Shown here: piece after piece, positions 54,209-62,333 of the stretch
How positions within the stretch are numbered: position 1 is the first letter of the stretch
Layout: every line of letters begins with the position of its first letter
Source of the DNA: Candidatus Gastranaerophilales bacterium
GTDB lineage: Bacteria > Cyanobacteriota > Vampirovibrionia > Gastranaerophilales > Gastranaerophilaceae
NCBI GenBank assembly: GCA_944324455.1
Contig: CALUWJ010000004.1
Location: forward strand, 1-64,000
Reading direction: 5' to 3'
Length of the DNA: 64,000 bases
The notes under the pieces: generated by a model
Databases searched by the model: none
The model's input: the letters and a program-made list of their open reading frames with translations, nothing else
Told to the model about the DNA's origin: nothing
Position numbers and translations under genes: made by a program

Positions 54209-55063
54209 ATGAAAAGTGCAACAAAATATGTTTGTCCATTATGTAAATCTGAAAATATTGAGCTAAAAGATTATAAAATCAGAGATAATAAAAATGATTT
54301 GAGGATTTTAAAATGCAAAAAGTGTTCTATGGTGTTTTTATCCAGCTTTGAGCATATTAATCAGAATTTTTATAAAAAAGGATTAATGCACTCATATAGT
54401 TTTAATCCGCAAAATTGGCTAAATAATTCAAAAGAAGATGATTTAAGAAGATTTAATTTATTAAAAAATGAAGCAAAAAATAAAAAGGTTTTGGATTTTG
54501 GGTGCGGTGCAGGCGGTTTTTTATTGCTTATGAAAAATGTTTGCTCTATAAAAGGCGTTGAATCACAAGAGTCTTTAGAGGATTTTTATAAATCAAATAA
54601 TTTAGATGTTTTTTCTTCCATAGATGAAATAAAAGAAAAATTCGATATAATTACGATGTTTCATGTGTTGGAGCATTTAAAAGAGCCTGAAAAAATAATA
54701 GAAAAACTGTTGAATTTATTAAATGAAAAAGGTGAAATCATAATCGAAGTTCCAAATGAGGATGATATACTTTTGAGTTTATATAAATGCAAACCATTTG
54801 CTGATTTTACTCATTGGAGTTGCCATTTATTTTGTTATAATAAAAAAACTTTAAAAAAATTCTTTTCAAAAATGAACGTAAAGATAAATTATATTAAATC
54901 TATTCAAAGATATGGCTTAGCAAATCATTTATATTGGCTAATTAAAGGTCAAAAAGGCGGACATTTAAGGTGGAAATATTTAAATAATTATGATTTTATT
55001 TATAAAAAAATACCGCCCTTATTAAATAAAAGCGATACTCTAATTATAAGTATTTCAAAATAG
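54209..55063 (+). CDS. SAM-dependent methyltransferase with zinc ribbon
   Basis: A 284-aa protein. An N-terminal zinc ribbon has CPLC and CKKC (about 8-45). The Rossmann methyltransferase core follows: VLDFGCGAGGFLLLM near 95 (SAM loop), ITMFHVLEHLKEPEKII near 150 and EIIIEVPNE near 178. This combination is common in methyltransferases near polysaccharide or methionine-related genes; the substrate cannot be told. It starts 41 bp after the porin gene. Confidence 0.8.
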   Translation: MKSATKYVCPLCKSENIELKDYKIRDNKNDLRILKCKKCSMVFLSSFEHINQNFYKKGLMHSYSFNPQNWLNNSKEDDLRRFNLLKNEAKNKKVLDFGCGAGGFLLLMKNVCSIKGVESQESLEDFYKSNNLDVFSSIDEIKEKFDIITMFHVLEHLKEPEKIIEKLLNLLNEKGEIIIEVPNEDDILLSLYKCKPFADFTHWSCHLFCYNKKTLKKFFSKMNVKINYIKSIQRYGLANHLYWLIKGQKGGHLRWKYLNNYDFIYKKIPPLLNKSDTLIISISK

Positions 55064-55068
55064 ATTGT

Positions 55069-55623
55069 TTACACTATTTTTCGATTGAATTTATTTTGAG
55101 CTTTTTCCATTCCTTCATTCATCCAGCAATCAACCAGTTTTACGGCTTCTTTTGCCATTATTGATATTTTATTTAATTCTTCAGTTGTAAAATTTGATAA
55201 AACAAAAGAATCTATTGTGTCGTTTTCTTTAACGGGTCCAACTCCTACTTTTAACCTATCAAAAATATCTGTTCCAATTCTGTTGATTATTGATTTAATT
55301 CCGTTGTGTCCGCCAAAAGAGCCGTTGCTTTTTAGTCTGAAAACTCCAAAATCAATGGTTGCATCATCATATATTACTAAAATATCCTTATTTGATAGCT
55401 TATAAAAATTCATCATTTCTATTATGGCATTGCCTGATAAATTCATATATGTTTTAGGTAAAAGGTAGAGTATGTCGCCTTTTTTTGCAAAAAACGAATT
55501 AAATTTATCTCCTAAAGTAATATTATGGTTTTTTAAAATTTCATCCATTATTAAAAAGCCTGTATTGTGGCGTGTTGTTTTGTATTTTAATTCAGGATTT
55601 CCAAGTCCGATTAGAGCTTTCAT
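55069..55623 (-). CDS. pth: Peptidyl-tRNA hydrolase
   Basis: A 184-aa Pth. GLGNPELKYKTTRHNTGF at the start contains the catalytic His; TYMNLSG near 60 and IYDDATIDFGVFRLK near 84 are the other signature blocks, and GGHNGIKSI near 104 the tRNA side. It recycles peptidyl-tRNA released from stalled ribosomes. It converges on the methyltransferase gene. Confidence 0.94.
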   Translation of the reverse strand: MKALIGLGNPELKYKTTRHNTGFLIMDEILKNHNITLGDKFNSFFAKKGDILYLLPKTYMNLSGNAIIEMMNFYKLSNKDILVIYDDATIDFGVFRLKSNGSFGGHNGIKSIINRIGTDIFDRLKVGVGPVKENDTIDSFVLSNFTTEELNKISIMAKEAVKLVDCWMNEGMEKAQNKFNRKIV

Positions 55624-55754
55624 TTTTATTTTTTTCTTTCTTTTTTTAAGGCTGATTTGAATTAATCTTTTTTATTTATCTTTTTTGGTAATTAAAAAAT
55701 AAACAAAAAAGGTTATTTGTAAAATAGCATACAAGACAAGGTAAAATCAACCAA

Positions 55755-56336
55755 ATGAAAAATATAAAAATTGATGATAAGAACATTCAAGAGCAAAAGA
55801 AAAGCTCTAAATTGGTTTATGATTTTTTAGAAAAAACAAAACTTCACAAAAAAGAATTTGCACAAATGATAGGTGTTACGCTTTCTTATGTTTATAATTT
55901 GATAGATGAAAATGTGCCTTTTTCAACTCGTTCTATCACTTTAGAAAGAATTGCAACAGTTATGGATATTAATCCTGAAGAATTTATTGAATATCAAATT
56001 CCATCTGATGTAGTTCAATATAGCGAAAACCTTTTAATGCTTAAGGACTTAATTAAATTCAATAAAATGACAACTTTGGATTTTTTAAAGATGTTCGAAA
56101 GAAGAAAAAGGTTAGAACTTGTTGATATTTTAAGGGGTGCAAAGCCTATACAGATTGATTATCAGGAGTTAAAAAATATAGCAGATGTTTTAAATATGTC
56201 AAAAGATGAACTATTTGCGCTATGGAAAGCAAGAATGATTGAATATCTTGAAGAAGGCGGATTTAATCTGGTTAAAAACAGGGATTTAATTGATTCAATG
56301 TTTAAATGCGCTTATGATTATGTAAAAATAAAGTAA
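55755..56336 (+). CDS. Helix-turn-helix protein, unknown regulator
   Basis: A 193-aa protein with an XRE-like HTH near 35-75 (KKEFAQMIGVTLSYVYNLIDE) and a second, similar unit near 105-155 (IDYQELKNIADVLNMSKDELFALW). The two halves look like a duplicated HTH. No signal peptide or enzymatic domain. Probably a DNA-binding regulator; targets unknown. It precedes a LysM protein on the same strand with a 91-bp gap. Confidence 0.7.
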   Translation: MKNIKIDDKNIQEQKKSSKLVYDFLEKTKLHKKEFAQMIGVTLSYVYNLIDENVPFSTRSITLERIATVMDINPEEFIEYQIPSDVVQYSENLLMLKDLIKFNKMTTLDFLKMFERRKRLELVDILRGAKPIQIDYQELKNIADVLNMSKDELFALWKARMIEYLEEGGFNLVKNRDLIDSMFKCAYDYVKIK

Positions 56337-56427
56337 TAAAACTTTACACAAAGCTGTTCTTGCTTGACTTTGTGAAATTCTCTTTATAACATGTTTTCGA
56401 ATACTAGTAGAATTGATAAGGTAAAGC

Positions 56428-56991
56428 ATGAAAGGTTCAACATTACATAGATCAAGCTTAACTCGTGAAAAAATGGGAGTTTTAGCTAGTTTATCTCAAG
56501 CGGATAGAAAAGTAAATGCTAAAAATCAACTAAATCAATATTATAGAAATGCAAAGGCTAAAGAACTCGATATTCTTTGGGGCGGCGTTCAAAAAGGAAT
56601 ACAAAAAGTTCATAATGCCACTAAAACTGGCACTCAAAAATCCCCGATGGCATATCTTGTAACAGGTTTTGTTGCAGGTGTGTTATTTATGTGTTGTGTT
56701 ACATTTATTGTTTCTATATTTTCTATGGCGCCTAAAACTGAGCCCATAGAAGATGCTAAAACAAACGTGGCAATAATTGGTACTGATACTGCTAATGAAA
56801 TAGCTTCTGAGCCTGTTGCAACAACAGAAAAATATGTTATTAAAAAAGGTGACACTTTAAACGGTATCGCATATAGATTTTATGGCAAATACGATGAAGA
56901 AAAAATATTAGAAATTCAAAGAATTAATAATATTACAAATCCTCAAGCGATTAGAATAGGTCAAGAATTGCAAATACCTGTTTCAAGATAA
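56428..56991 (+). CDS. LysM-domain membrane protein
   Basis: A 187-aa single-pass protein: basic cytoplasmic part (1-73), one membrane helix (about 75-100), a short linker and a C-terminal LysM domain (about 133-186: YVIKKGDTLNGIAYRFYGK ... IGQELQIP). LysM binds peptidoglycan GlcNAc, so the protein probably ties the inner membrane to the wall. The large cytoplasmic N-terminus is unusual. It is followed by a strong terminator. Confidence 0.85.
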   Translation: MKGSTLHRSSLTREKMGVLASLSQADRKVNAKNQLNQYYRNAKAKELDILWGGVQKGIQKVHNATKTGTQKSPMAYLVTGFVAGVLFMCCVTFIVSIFSMAPKTEPIEDAKTNVAIIGTDTANEIASEPVATTEKYVIKKGDTLNGIAYRFYGKYDEEKILEIQRINNITNPQAIRIGQELQIPVSR

Positions 56992-57009
56992 ATTTAATTA
57001 TAAAATATG

Positions 57010-57048
57010 AAAATCTGTCTTATAGTATTATAAGGCAGATTTTTTATT
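57010..57048 (+). terminator. Terminator of the LysM gene
   Basis: A 15-bp stem with one G-T pair (57010-57024 with 57029-57043), 4-nt loop and a T-tract. Confidence 0.75.
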
Positions 57049-57133
57049 ATACTTTTGAGTAAATAAAAATAGTAGCTTATAATATTGTTTATGTTTTTTA
57101 AATCATTTATAACCTTAAAGATGAGAGGTTGAA

Positions 57134-57931
57134 ATGAGAAAAATAATTTTTGCACTATCTGTGTTGATGTTTTTTAATAGTTATTCTTTTGCGGATGTAA
57201 TTTCTGGCAAAATTGACCATGACGAATTAAATATTAAAAACAAGATTATAGATTCAAAAACAAAGCAAGGTTTAAGTAATGCTAAAATAACCATTCCGGA
57301 ATTGCACTATACAACTTATTCTGATAAAGATGGAGCCTTTCAATTAAATGCAGATGTAAGTGATAAAACGGTTCTTTTTGTAGAAAAAGAGGGATATAAG
57401 GTTTTTTCTTTGACTGTTGATAATAATGTGTTAAAAAATCCTCTAAAATTAGGTATTGAACAATCAAGTCCGTTTGATTTTCAAATCAGCGATGGCGTTA
57501 TTCATCTTGGGGATAATTTGTATTCTGATAATTCTGCTAATTCAAATGAATTTCAATTTAGCGCAAGCGGTTCTTATTTTGCAAAAAAATTCAAAAGACC
57601 TGCATCAAACGGTCAAGATGTTATTTTAAGAATAGGTACAATTATAGGTCTTGATACTAAAAGAGCTAAGATGGCAGGACAAAACAGAATTGCAAAAGTT
57701 TATTCATCCCCAATGGAGGTTTTAGTTAACGGGCATAAAATTTCAACGATTGAATTAAACGGGGATAATATGGAAATTTTAATTCCTTCAAGTGTATTAA
57801 AAGATAATAATGAATTAATCATTCAAACAGGTAGAAATTTATTCCAAAAAGAATATGTTGACTATGATGACTGCGAATTAGCCAATATTAGAATTGAAGT
57901 AAAAGAGAAAAGTTTTTATGCAAGACATTAG
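57134..57931 (+). CDS. Secreted protein with carboxypeptidase-regulatory-like domain
   Basis: A 265-aa exported protein: signal peptide (MRKIIFALSVLMFFNSYSFA, cleavage near 20), then a beta-sandwich like CarboxypepD_reg (about 35-95: IIDSKTKQGLSNAKITI, YSDKDGAFQL, EGYKVFSL) and a C-terminal domain with strand-rich VLVNGHKISTIELNG. A GAGGTTG ribosome site precedes the ATG. Probable envelope or surface role; no enzymatic motif. Confidence 0.65.
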   Translation: MRKIIFALSVLMFFNSYSFADVISGKIDHDELNIKNKIIDSKTKQGLSNAKITIPELHYTTYSDKDGAFQLNADVSDKTVLFVEKEGYKVFSLTVDNNVLKNPLKLGIEQSSPFDFQISDGVIHLGDNLYSDNSANSNEFQFSASGSYFAKKFKRPASNGQDVILRIGTIIGLDTKRAKMAGQNRIAKVYSSPMEVLVNGHKISTIELNGDNMEILIPSSVLKDNNELIIQTGRNLFQKEYVDYDDCELANIRIEVKEKSFYARH

Positions 57932-57939
57932 TTTTATAG

Positions 57940-57945
57940 TATAAT
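57940..57945 (+). promoter_or_regulatory. -10 box placing the start at the hisC ATG (leaderless)
   Basis: A perfect TATAAT ends 6 nt before the ATG at 57952, so normal initiation 7 nt downstream would begin on the A of the start codon. There is no ribosome site. Confidence 0.45.
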
Positions 57946-57951
57946 CTTTGT

Positions 57952-59715
57952 ATGATTAAAACAAGAAAAACTATTGAAAATATTGCGCCTTATGAAACAG
58001 ATAAATATAAACAAGATTGGCAATTAAAACTTGATTCTAATGAAAATATATATGGGTGTTCGAATAATATTATAAGCTCTATTAGAAATTTTAATCCTAA
58101 AGATATATCCTTATATCCTTGTTATGGTCAAGTTATAGATAAAATTGCTTCAAGATATGAAATTAATTATGATAATGTTTTAATCGCCAACGGGTGTGAT
58201 GAAGCTCTTAATGTAATCATTAATGCCTATATTAATGAAGATGATGAATTTCTTTTATATAATCCTTCTTTTTCTATGCCTGCACTATATTCAAAAATTG
58301 CAGGCGCAAAGGTTAAATATATAAGCTATCAGGAAAAATATGTATTTAATATAGAAGATGTAAAAAATAATATTTCAGATAAAACAAAAATATTTTATTT
58401 AGCTACTCCAAATAATCCGACAGGCGAAACTACAAAAGCGGCAGTTATTGAAACATTAATAAAAGAAAATCAAAATGTTTTATTTTTAATAGATTGCACT
58501 TATGTAAATTTTGCTCTAAACGTTGCTTTTGAAGATTATATTGATTTAGCTAAAAAGTATGATAATGTTATTGTTGTAAAATCTTTATCAAAAGATTTTG
58601 CTCTTGCGGGTTTAAGGTTTGGTTTTGCAATAGCAAACAATGAAATTATAAAAAATCTTAAAAAGGTTTTATCTCCATATAATGTTAATGTTATTGCACT
58701 GAATTGCGCAATAAGTGTTTTAAATGATGAAAGAAAATTTGATGAAATAAAAGAAGCAAATATTAAAGCAAGAGAACTTTTGTATGATGGTTTGAAAGAA
58801 CTTGGTTTCAATCCTTATCCTTCTGAAGCAAATTTTATATTATGCGATTTTGGCTCATATAGCGATTTTTATTATACTAAATTAAGAAAAAATGGTGTAA
58901 TAGTAAGAAATTATCCTAAAAATTCACCGATACATAATTGCCTTAGAATAACTGTTCCAACGATAGGCGGTGTTAAATATATTCTTGAATTACTGCATAA
59001 AAAAGATATGCTCATTTTTGATATGGATGGAGTTATTTTTGATGTTAGAAATTCATATACAAGTGCAATAATGGAAACATTTAAACATTTTTCTTCAAAA
59101 GAAATTTCTTTTGAAGAAGTTGCAAAAGTTAAAGCAAAAAGCGGAATGAATTGCGATTGGGACGCTACAAAATATTTATTAGATAGCCATGGAATAAATA
59201 TTGATATTGAAGATATAATTAATGTATTTCAAAATTTATTTTATAATCCAAATGATAATTCTAAAACATATTTAATTGACAAAGAAGAATTGTTGATAGA
59301 AAAAGAAATTTTTGAAAAATTATCTTTAAAATATGACATGGTTATATTTTCAGGAAGATTGAAAGAAGAAGTATTATATTCACTAAAAAAATATGATATA
59401 GATAAATATTTTTATTATTATGTAACAAGTGATGATTTACCGAAAAATATGCTAAAACCTCATCCGAGAGGAGTTTTAGAAATTTTGGAGCATTGCCCGT
59501 ATAAATCAATAAAATATTTAGGTGATAGCATAGATGATGTAATATCCGGACATGGGGCTAATGTTGAGATGATTGGAGTAGTTTCAAAAAGTTCTGATTA
59601 TAATTTAATGGTGAATAATTTTAGGCATCTTGGGGTGAAAAATATTATTCAAGATATAAAAAATATTGTTGATTTTTTAGATGAAATAGAGAAAAATAAT
59701 GCAAAGACAAATTGA
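57952..59715 (+). CDS. HisC aminotransferase fused to a HAD phosphatase
   Basis: A 587-aa two-domain protein. Residues 1-348 are a histidinol-phosphate aminotransferase: ANGCDEALNVI near 79, TPNNPTGE near 152, DCTYVNF near 181 and PLP Lys214 in SLSKDFALAGLR. Residues 352-587 are a HAD hydrolase: DMDGVIFD with Asp357 and Asp359, FSGRLKEE (motif II), KPHPRG (motif III Lys) and YLGDSIDDV (motif IV). The next gene is hisB, so the HAD part may be the missing histidinol-phosphate phosphatase; that is an inference. It overlaps hisB by 17 nt. Confidence 0.88.
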   Translation: MIKTRKTIENIAPYETDKYKQDWQLKLDSNENIYGCSNNIISSIRNFNPKDISLYPCYGQVIDKIASRYEINYDNVLIANGCDEALNVIINAYINEDDEFLLYNPSFSMPALYSKIAGAKVKYISYQEKYVFNIEDVKNNISDKTKIFYLATPNNPTGETTKAAVIETLIKENQNVLFLIDCTYVNFALNVAFEDYIDLAKKYDNVIVVKSLSKDFALAGLRFGFAIANNEIIKNLKKVLSPYNVNVIALNCAISVLNDERKFDEIKEANIKARELLYDGLKELGFNPYPSEANFILCDFGSYSDFYYTKLRKNGVIVRNYPKNSPIHNCLRITVPTIGGVKYILELLHKKDMLIFDMDGVIFDVRNSYTSAIMETFKHFSSKEISFEEVAKVKAKSGMNCDWDATKYLLDSHGINIDIEDIINVFQNLFYNPNDNSKTYLIDKEELLIEKEIFEKLSLKYDMVIFSGRLKEEVLYSLKKYDIDKYFYYYVTSDDLPKNMLKPHPRGVLEILEHCPYKSIKYLGDSIDDVISGHGANVEMIGVVSKSSDYNLMVNNFRHLGVKNIIQDIKNIVDFLDEIEKNNAKTN

Positions 59716-60277
59716 GAAAACAAGAACAACAAAAGAAACAAATATTAAATTAAAAATTAATCTTGATGGCAATGGGATTTATTCAATTAATACGCCTTGC
59801 AGATTTTTTAACCATATGCTTGAACAATTAAGCGCACATAGTAATATGGATATCAATCTTGAAGCTGATGCGCTTGATGGTAATTTTCATCATTTAATTG
59901 AAGATTGTGCTATTGTATTGGGAAATGCAATAAAAGAAGCTTTGGCTGATAAAAAGGGCATAAAAAGATATTCAAGCATTATTTTACCTATGGATGATGC
60001 TTTGGTTTTATGTGCTCTTGATGTATCTCAAAGGCCTTATTTTAAATTATTTGCAGATATTAAAGACGAAAAAACCGATGATTTTGAAACAGTGTTGTTT
60101 TATCATTTTTTTAATACTTTTGCTTATAATTTAGGTTTGTGTTTGCATATAAAAATATTGGATGGATATGATACTCATCATATAATTGAAGCTTCATTTA
60201 AAGCAGTAGCAAGGTGTTTAGCTGAGGCTTTTAAAATAGAAGGAGATAAAATTCCATCCACAAAAGGGGTATTGTAA
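59699..60277 (+). CDS. hisB: Imidazoleglycerol-phosphate dehydratase
   Basis: A 192-aa monofunctional HisB. The metal-binding repeats are visible: FFNHMLEQLSAHS near 38, HHLIEDCAIVLG near 64, and the mirrored YHFFNTFAYN near 132 and THHIIEASFKAVAR near 161. It produces imidazole-acetol phosphate, the substrate of the HisC domain encoded just upstream. The start overlaps that gene by 17 nt. Confidence 0.93.
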   Translation: MQRQIEKTRTTKETNIKLKINLDGNGIYSINTPCRFFNHMLEQLSAHSNMDINLEADALDGNFHHLIEDCAIVLGNAIKEALADKKGIKRYSSIILPMDDALVLCALDVSQRPYFKLFADIKDEKTDDFETVLFYHFFNTFAYNLGLCLHIKILDGYDTHHIIEASFKAVARCLAEAFKIEGDKIPSTKGVL

Positions 60278-60300
60278 AGCTGAAAGATATATGTTTATAT

Positions 60301-60332
60301 AAATTGTTCATTAAAAATGAACAATTTTTTTT
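60301..60332 (+). terminator. Terminator of the his genes
   Basis: A 12-bp stem (60301-60312 with 60316-60327), 3-nt loop and eight T. Confidence 0.75.
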
Positions 60333-60405
60333 GTTTGTCGTTATATACAACGTAACACACTAAAAACCACACAATAAACCGTTAGTTATGTAAGGAGTCT
60401 TAACT

Positions 60406-60711
60406 ATGAATCAAGAAAATGAAAAGAACACTGAATGTTTTTGTAAAAATGAATCATTTAGGAAGTTTTTAATTGTTGCATTTGGTACATTTGTAGGTGC
60501 TTTTTGTGCGTTGAGCTTGTTTAGCGCACTTAACAAGCCTCCGATGCCGCCAATGCCTCCTATGATGTATGCTCCTCAAATGTATGGACAAATGCACCAT
60601 GGGCACCATTGCGATTGTATGAAACATAAAAAAATGATGAAAAAATTTATGAAACATCATCAAGATTTCAAAAAACCAATTGAGAAAAAAATTCCTGATA
60701 CTGAAGACTAA
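60406..60711 (+). CDS. Met/His-rich single-pass membrane protein
   Basis: A 101-aa protein. A short Cys-containing N-terminus (ECFC at 10-13), a membrane helix (about 21-44, LIVAFGTFVGAFCALSLFSA), a Pro-Met stretch (PPMPPMPPMM), then HHGHHCDCMKHKKMMKKFMKHH. The density of Met, His and Cys outside the membrane suggests binding of Cu, Ni or Zn. No homologous family recognised. A strong AAGGAG site precedes it; its terminator has been split by an IS. Confidence 0.65.
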   Translation: MNQENEKNTECFCKNESFRKFLIVAFGTFVGAFCALSLFSALNKPPMPPMPPMMYAPQMYGQMHHGHHCDCMKHKKMMKKFMKHHQDFKKPIEKKIPDTED

Positions 60712-60728
60712 TTCTAAAACCCAAAGTT

Positions 60729-60738
60729 AAAAAGACCG
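60729..60738 (+). terminator. Left arm of a terminator split by the IS
   Basis: AAAAAGACCG is the exact reverse complement of 62143-62152, which is followed by more T. Without the IS and one copy of its AAA target duplication, the two arms form a 10-bp stem with a CAAAA loop and T-tract, right after the Met/His-rich gene. Confidence 0.75.
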
Positions 60739-60784
60739 CAAAATGAACTGAACCCTAAAAACTAGACAAAGAAAAAAAAGAGGT

Positions 60785-61654
60785 TCACGAAACATTTAAT
60801 AAATGGTTCCTGTATTCAACAGGAGCCATTTTTAATTTGCTCCATTGATACCTTTTATTGTTGTAATAATACATATATTCATCAACTTTTTCAACAAGTT
60901 CTTCGAAAGTTTTACAATTTTTGTAATCTACTTCATCCTTAAAATGTCCGAAGAAGCTTTCCATAGGTGCATTATCAATACAATTTCCTTTTCTTGACAT
61001 TGATTGTATTACATTATTTTCTTTTAGCAAATTTCTGTACTTGGGATGAGTATAATGAACACCTTGGTCTGAATGTAATAAAACATTCTTTAAATCAATT
61101 TTGTTTTTTAGAATTTCAATGGTATCTAAAACAATTGGCATTGTTAAATTCCTTGCAGCTTTGTATGCAACAATCTCACCAGTTGAAATATCTTTTACCG
61201 CAGATAAATATGCTTTCTCGCTTCTGCCGTAATACAAATACGTAATATCCGTACAAAGGGTTGTAAATGGTAGTTTGTCCTTAAATTCTCTATTTAAAAC
61301 ATTTTCACAAATTGAATGTTCTTGTGTTTTCTTCAAGATTTCTTTGTATGGATTTTTTCTTCTCACTTTTGTCTTCATTCCATATTTGTTCATTAACCGT
61401 ATGATTTTCTTTGTGTTCATTATTACTCCGTAATTGTTTTCTAAATCCATTCTTATTGTTCTGTATCCTGCCAACTTTTTGCGTTTGTTGAATACTGTTT
61501 CTATTAAAGTTTTATCCGGAAATTCTTTTGCCAATCTTATTACTTTTGCCTTTTGCCAATAATAGAAACTACTGCGATTTACTTTTAAGCAGGAACAAAG
61601 TTCTGAAATAGTATAATGGCTGGAAAGTAATTCAATAAATTCAAATTTTTGCAC
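60785..61654 (-). CDS. IS3-family transposase OrfB
   Basis: A 289-aa DDE transposase part. An N-terminal HTH_21-like region (about 45-95, KLAGYRTIRMDLENNYG) precedes the catalytic core with Asp136 (LCTDITYLYYG), Asp196 (LHSDQGVHY) and Glu232 (APMESFFGHFKDE), the D-D(35)E spacing of IS3. The listed start is a GTG; the protein is probably made mainly as OrfAB by -1 frameshifting, since the frame extends upstream into orfA. Confidence 0.92.
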   Translation of the reverse strand: MQKFEFIELLSSHYTISELCSCLKVNRSSFYYWQKAKVIRLAKEFPDKTLIETVFNKRKKLAGYRTIRMDLENNYGVIMNTKKIIRLMNKYGMKTKVRRKNPYKEILKKTQEHSICENVLNREFKDKLPFTTLCTDITYLYYGRSEKAYLSAVKDISTGEIVAYKAARNLTMPIVLDTIEILKNKIDLKNVLLHSDQGVHYTHPKYRNLLKENNVIQSMSRKGNCIDNAPMESFFGHFKDEVDYKNCKTFEELVEKVDEYMYYYNNKRYQWSKLKMAPVEYRNHLLNVS

Positions 61655-61662
61655 TAAATCTT

Positions 61663-62067
61663 TTACTCCCAGCCGCGGAGCTTTTTTAGGAAATGTACCT
61701 GTTGTTCTAATATTTCATTTTTTTGTTTCAATTGCTCAATTTGTTCTTCTAATGTTAGAGGTATTTTTCGTGGTCTGCCGGAGCTCCTGACTCCTCGGTT
61801 CTCTTCTAAGAGAGCATTTACTCCAAATTTATCATGTATTCTTCGCCAACGTTGTAAACATCTTTCAGGCTGTTCTCGACCTAATATATTTACATTGATA
61901 TCAGCTTCTACAAATATTTGCATTGGTGTTTTCCCTGACAAGTATTCCCCTACTGCAAATACTTTAAACTCTTTTGAATATGTCGCTGATGAATTTGCTA
62001 CTTTTTCTATTGCTGTTGACTTCAGTAATTCTAATTTTTCCTGAACTGTATAAGGTTTTCTTTTCAT
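61663..62067 (-). CDS. IS3-family OrfA (DNA-binding)
   Basis: A 134-aa protein with helix-turn-helix regions (about 25-60, YSKEFKVFAVGEYLSGKTP; about 65-90, RCLQRWRRIHDKFG) and a C-terminal leucine-zipper-like coiled coil (about 105-128, LEEQIEQLKQKNEILEQQ). AGGAGG precedes the ATG at 62067. A slippery heptamer lies 15-21 nt before its stop codon. Confidence 0.9.
   Translation of the reverse strand: MKRKPYTVQEKLELLKSTAIEKVANSSATYSKEFKVFAVGEYLSGKTPMQIFVEADINVNILGREQPERCLQRWRRIHDKFGVNALLEENRGVRSSGRPRKIPLTLEEQIEQLKQKNEILEQQVHFLKKLRGWE
61681..61687 (-). promoter_or_regulatory. Programmed -1 frameshift site A_AAA_AAG
   Basis: On the minus strand the orfA codons CTA AAA AAG contain the canonical heptamer in the right phase. 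A slip leads into GCT CCG CGG ..., open through to orfB. Downstream CTCC ... GGAG can form a small stimulatory hairpin. Confidence 0.8.
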
Positions 62068-62142
62068 TTTTGCCTCCTTATATATTAAAACCCTAAAACC
62101 GACTTTTTTTTCTTTGTCTAGTTTTAGGGTTTCAGTTCAAAA

Positions 62143-62153
62143 CGGTCTTTTTT
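62143..62153 (+). terminator. Right arm and T-tract of the IS-split terminator
   Basis: CGGTCTTTTTT pairs with 60729-60738 across the IS; see the left arm. Confidence 0.75.
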
Positions 62154-62227
62154 CTTTTAAAAATATCTTGATATTTAATTTTTTTTATGAGAGAATTAAT
62201 ATACTTGATAACTGAATTATATTTTAT

Positions 62228-62301
62228 GGCAAGGTAGCTCAGCTGGCTAGAGCGTACGGCTCATACCCGTGAGGTCGAGAGTTCGAGTCTCTCCCTTGCT
62301 A
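62228..62301 (+). tRNA. tRNA-Met (anticodon CAT)
   Basis: Full cloverleaf: acceptor GGCAAGG with CCTTGCT (first pair G-T), D stem GCTC/GAGC, anticodon loop CTCATAC, T stem GAGAG/CTCTC with TTCGAGT, discriminator A. CCA is not encoded, unlike the tRNA-Val in this window. A lysidine-modified tRNA-Ile(CAT) cannot be excluded by eye. Confidence 0.9.
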
Positions 62302-62309
62302 ATAAATAG

Positions 62310-62333
62310 AGGCTTAGAAATAAGCCTTTTTTT
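62310..62333 (+). terminator. tRNA-Met terminator
   Basis: A 7-bp stem (62310-62316 with 62321-62327), GAAA loop and a run of seven T, 8 bp after the tRNA. Confidence 0.75.

Larger units (their letters stand above)
60744..62139 (-). mobile_element. Complete IS3-family (IS150-like) insertion sequence, 1396 bp
   Basis: Imperfect terminal inverted repeats: the left end starts TGAACTGAACCCTAAAA and the right end, read inward, TGAACTGAAACCCTAAAA; both continue CTAGACAAAGAAAAAAAAG. AAA flanks each end (60741-60743 and 62140-62142) as a 3-bp target duplication. It contains orfA and orfB on the minus strand with a frameshift signal. All parts look intact, so the element may be active. Confidence 0.9.
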
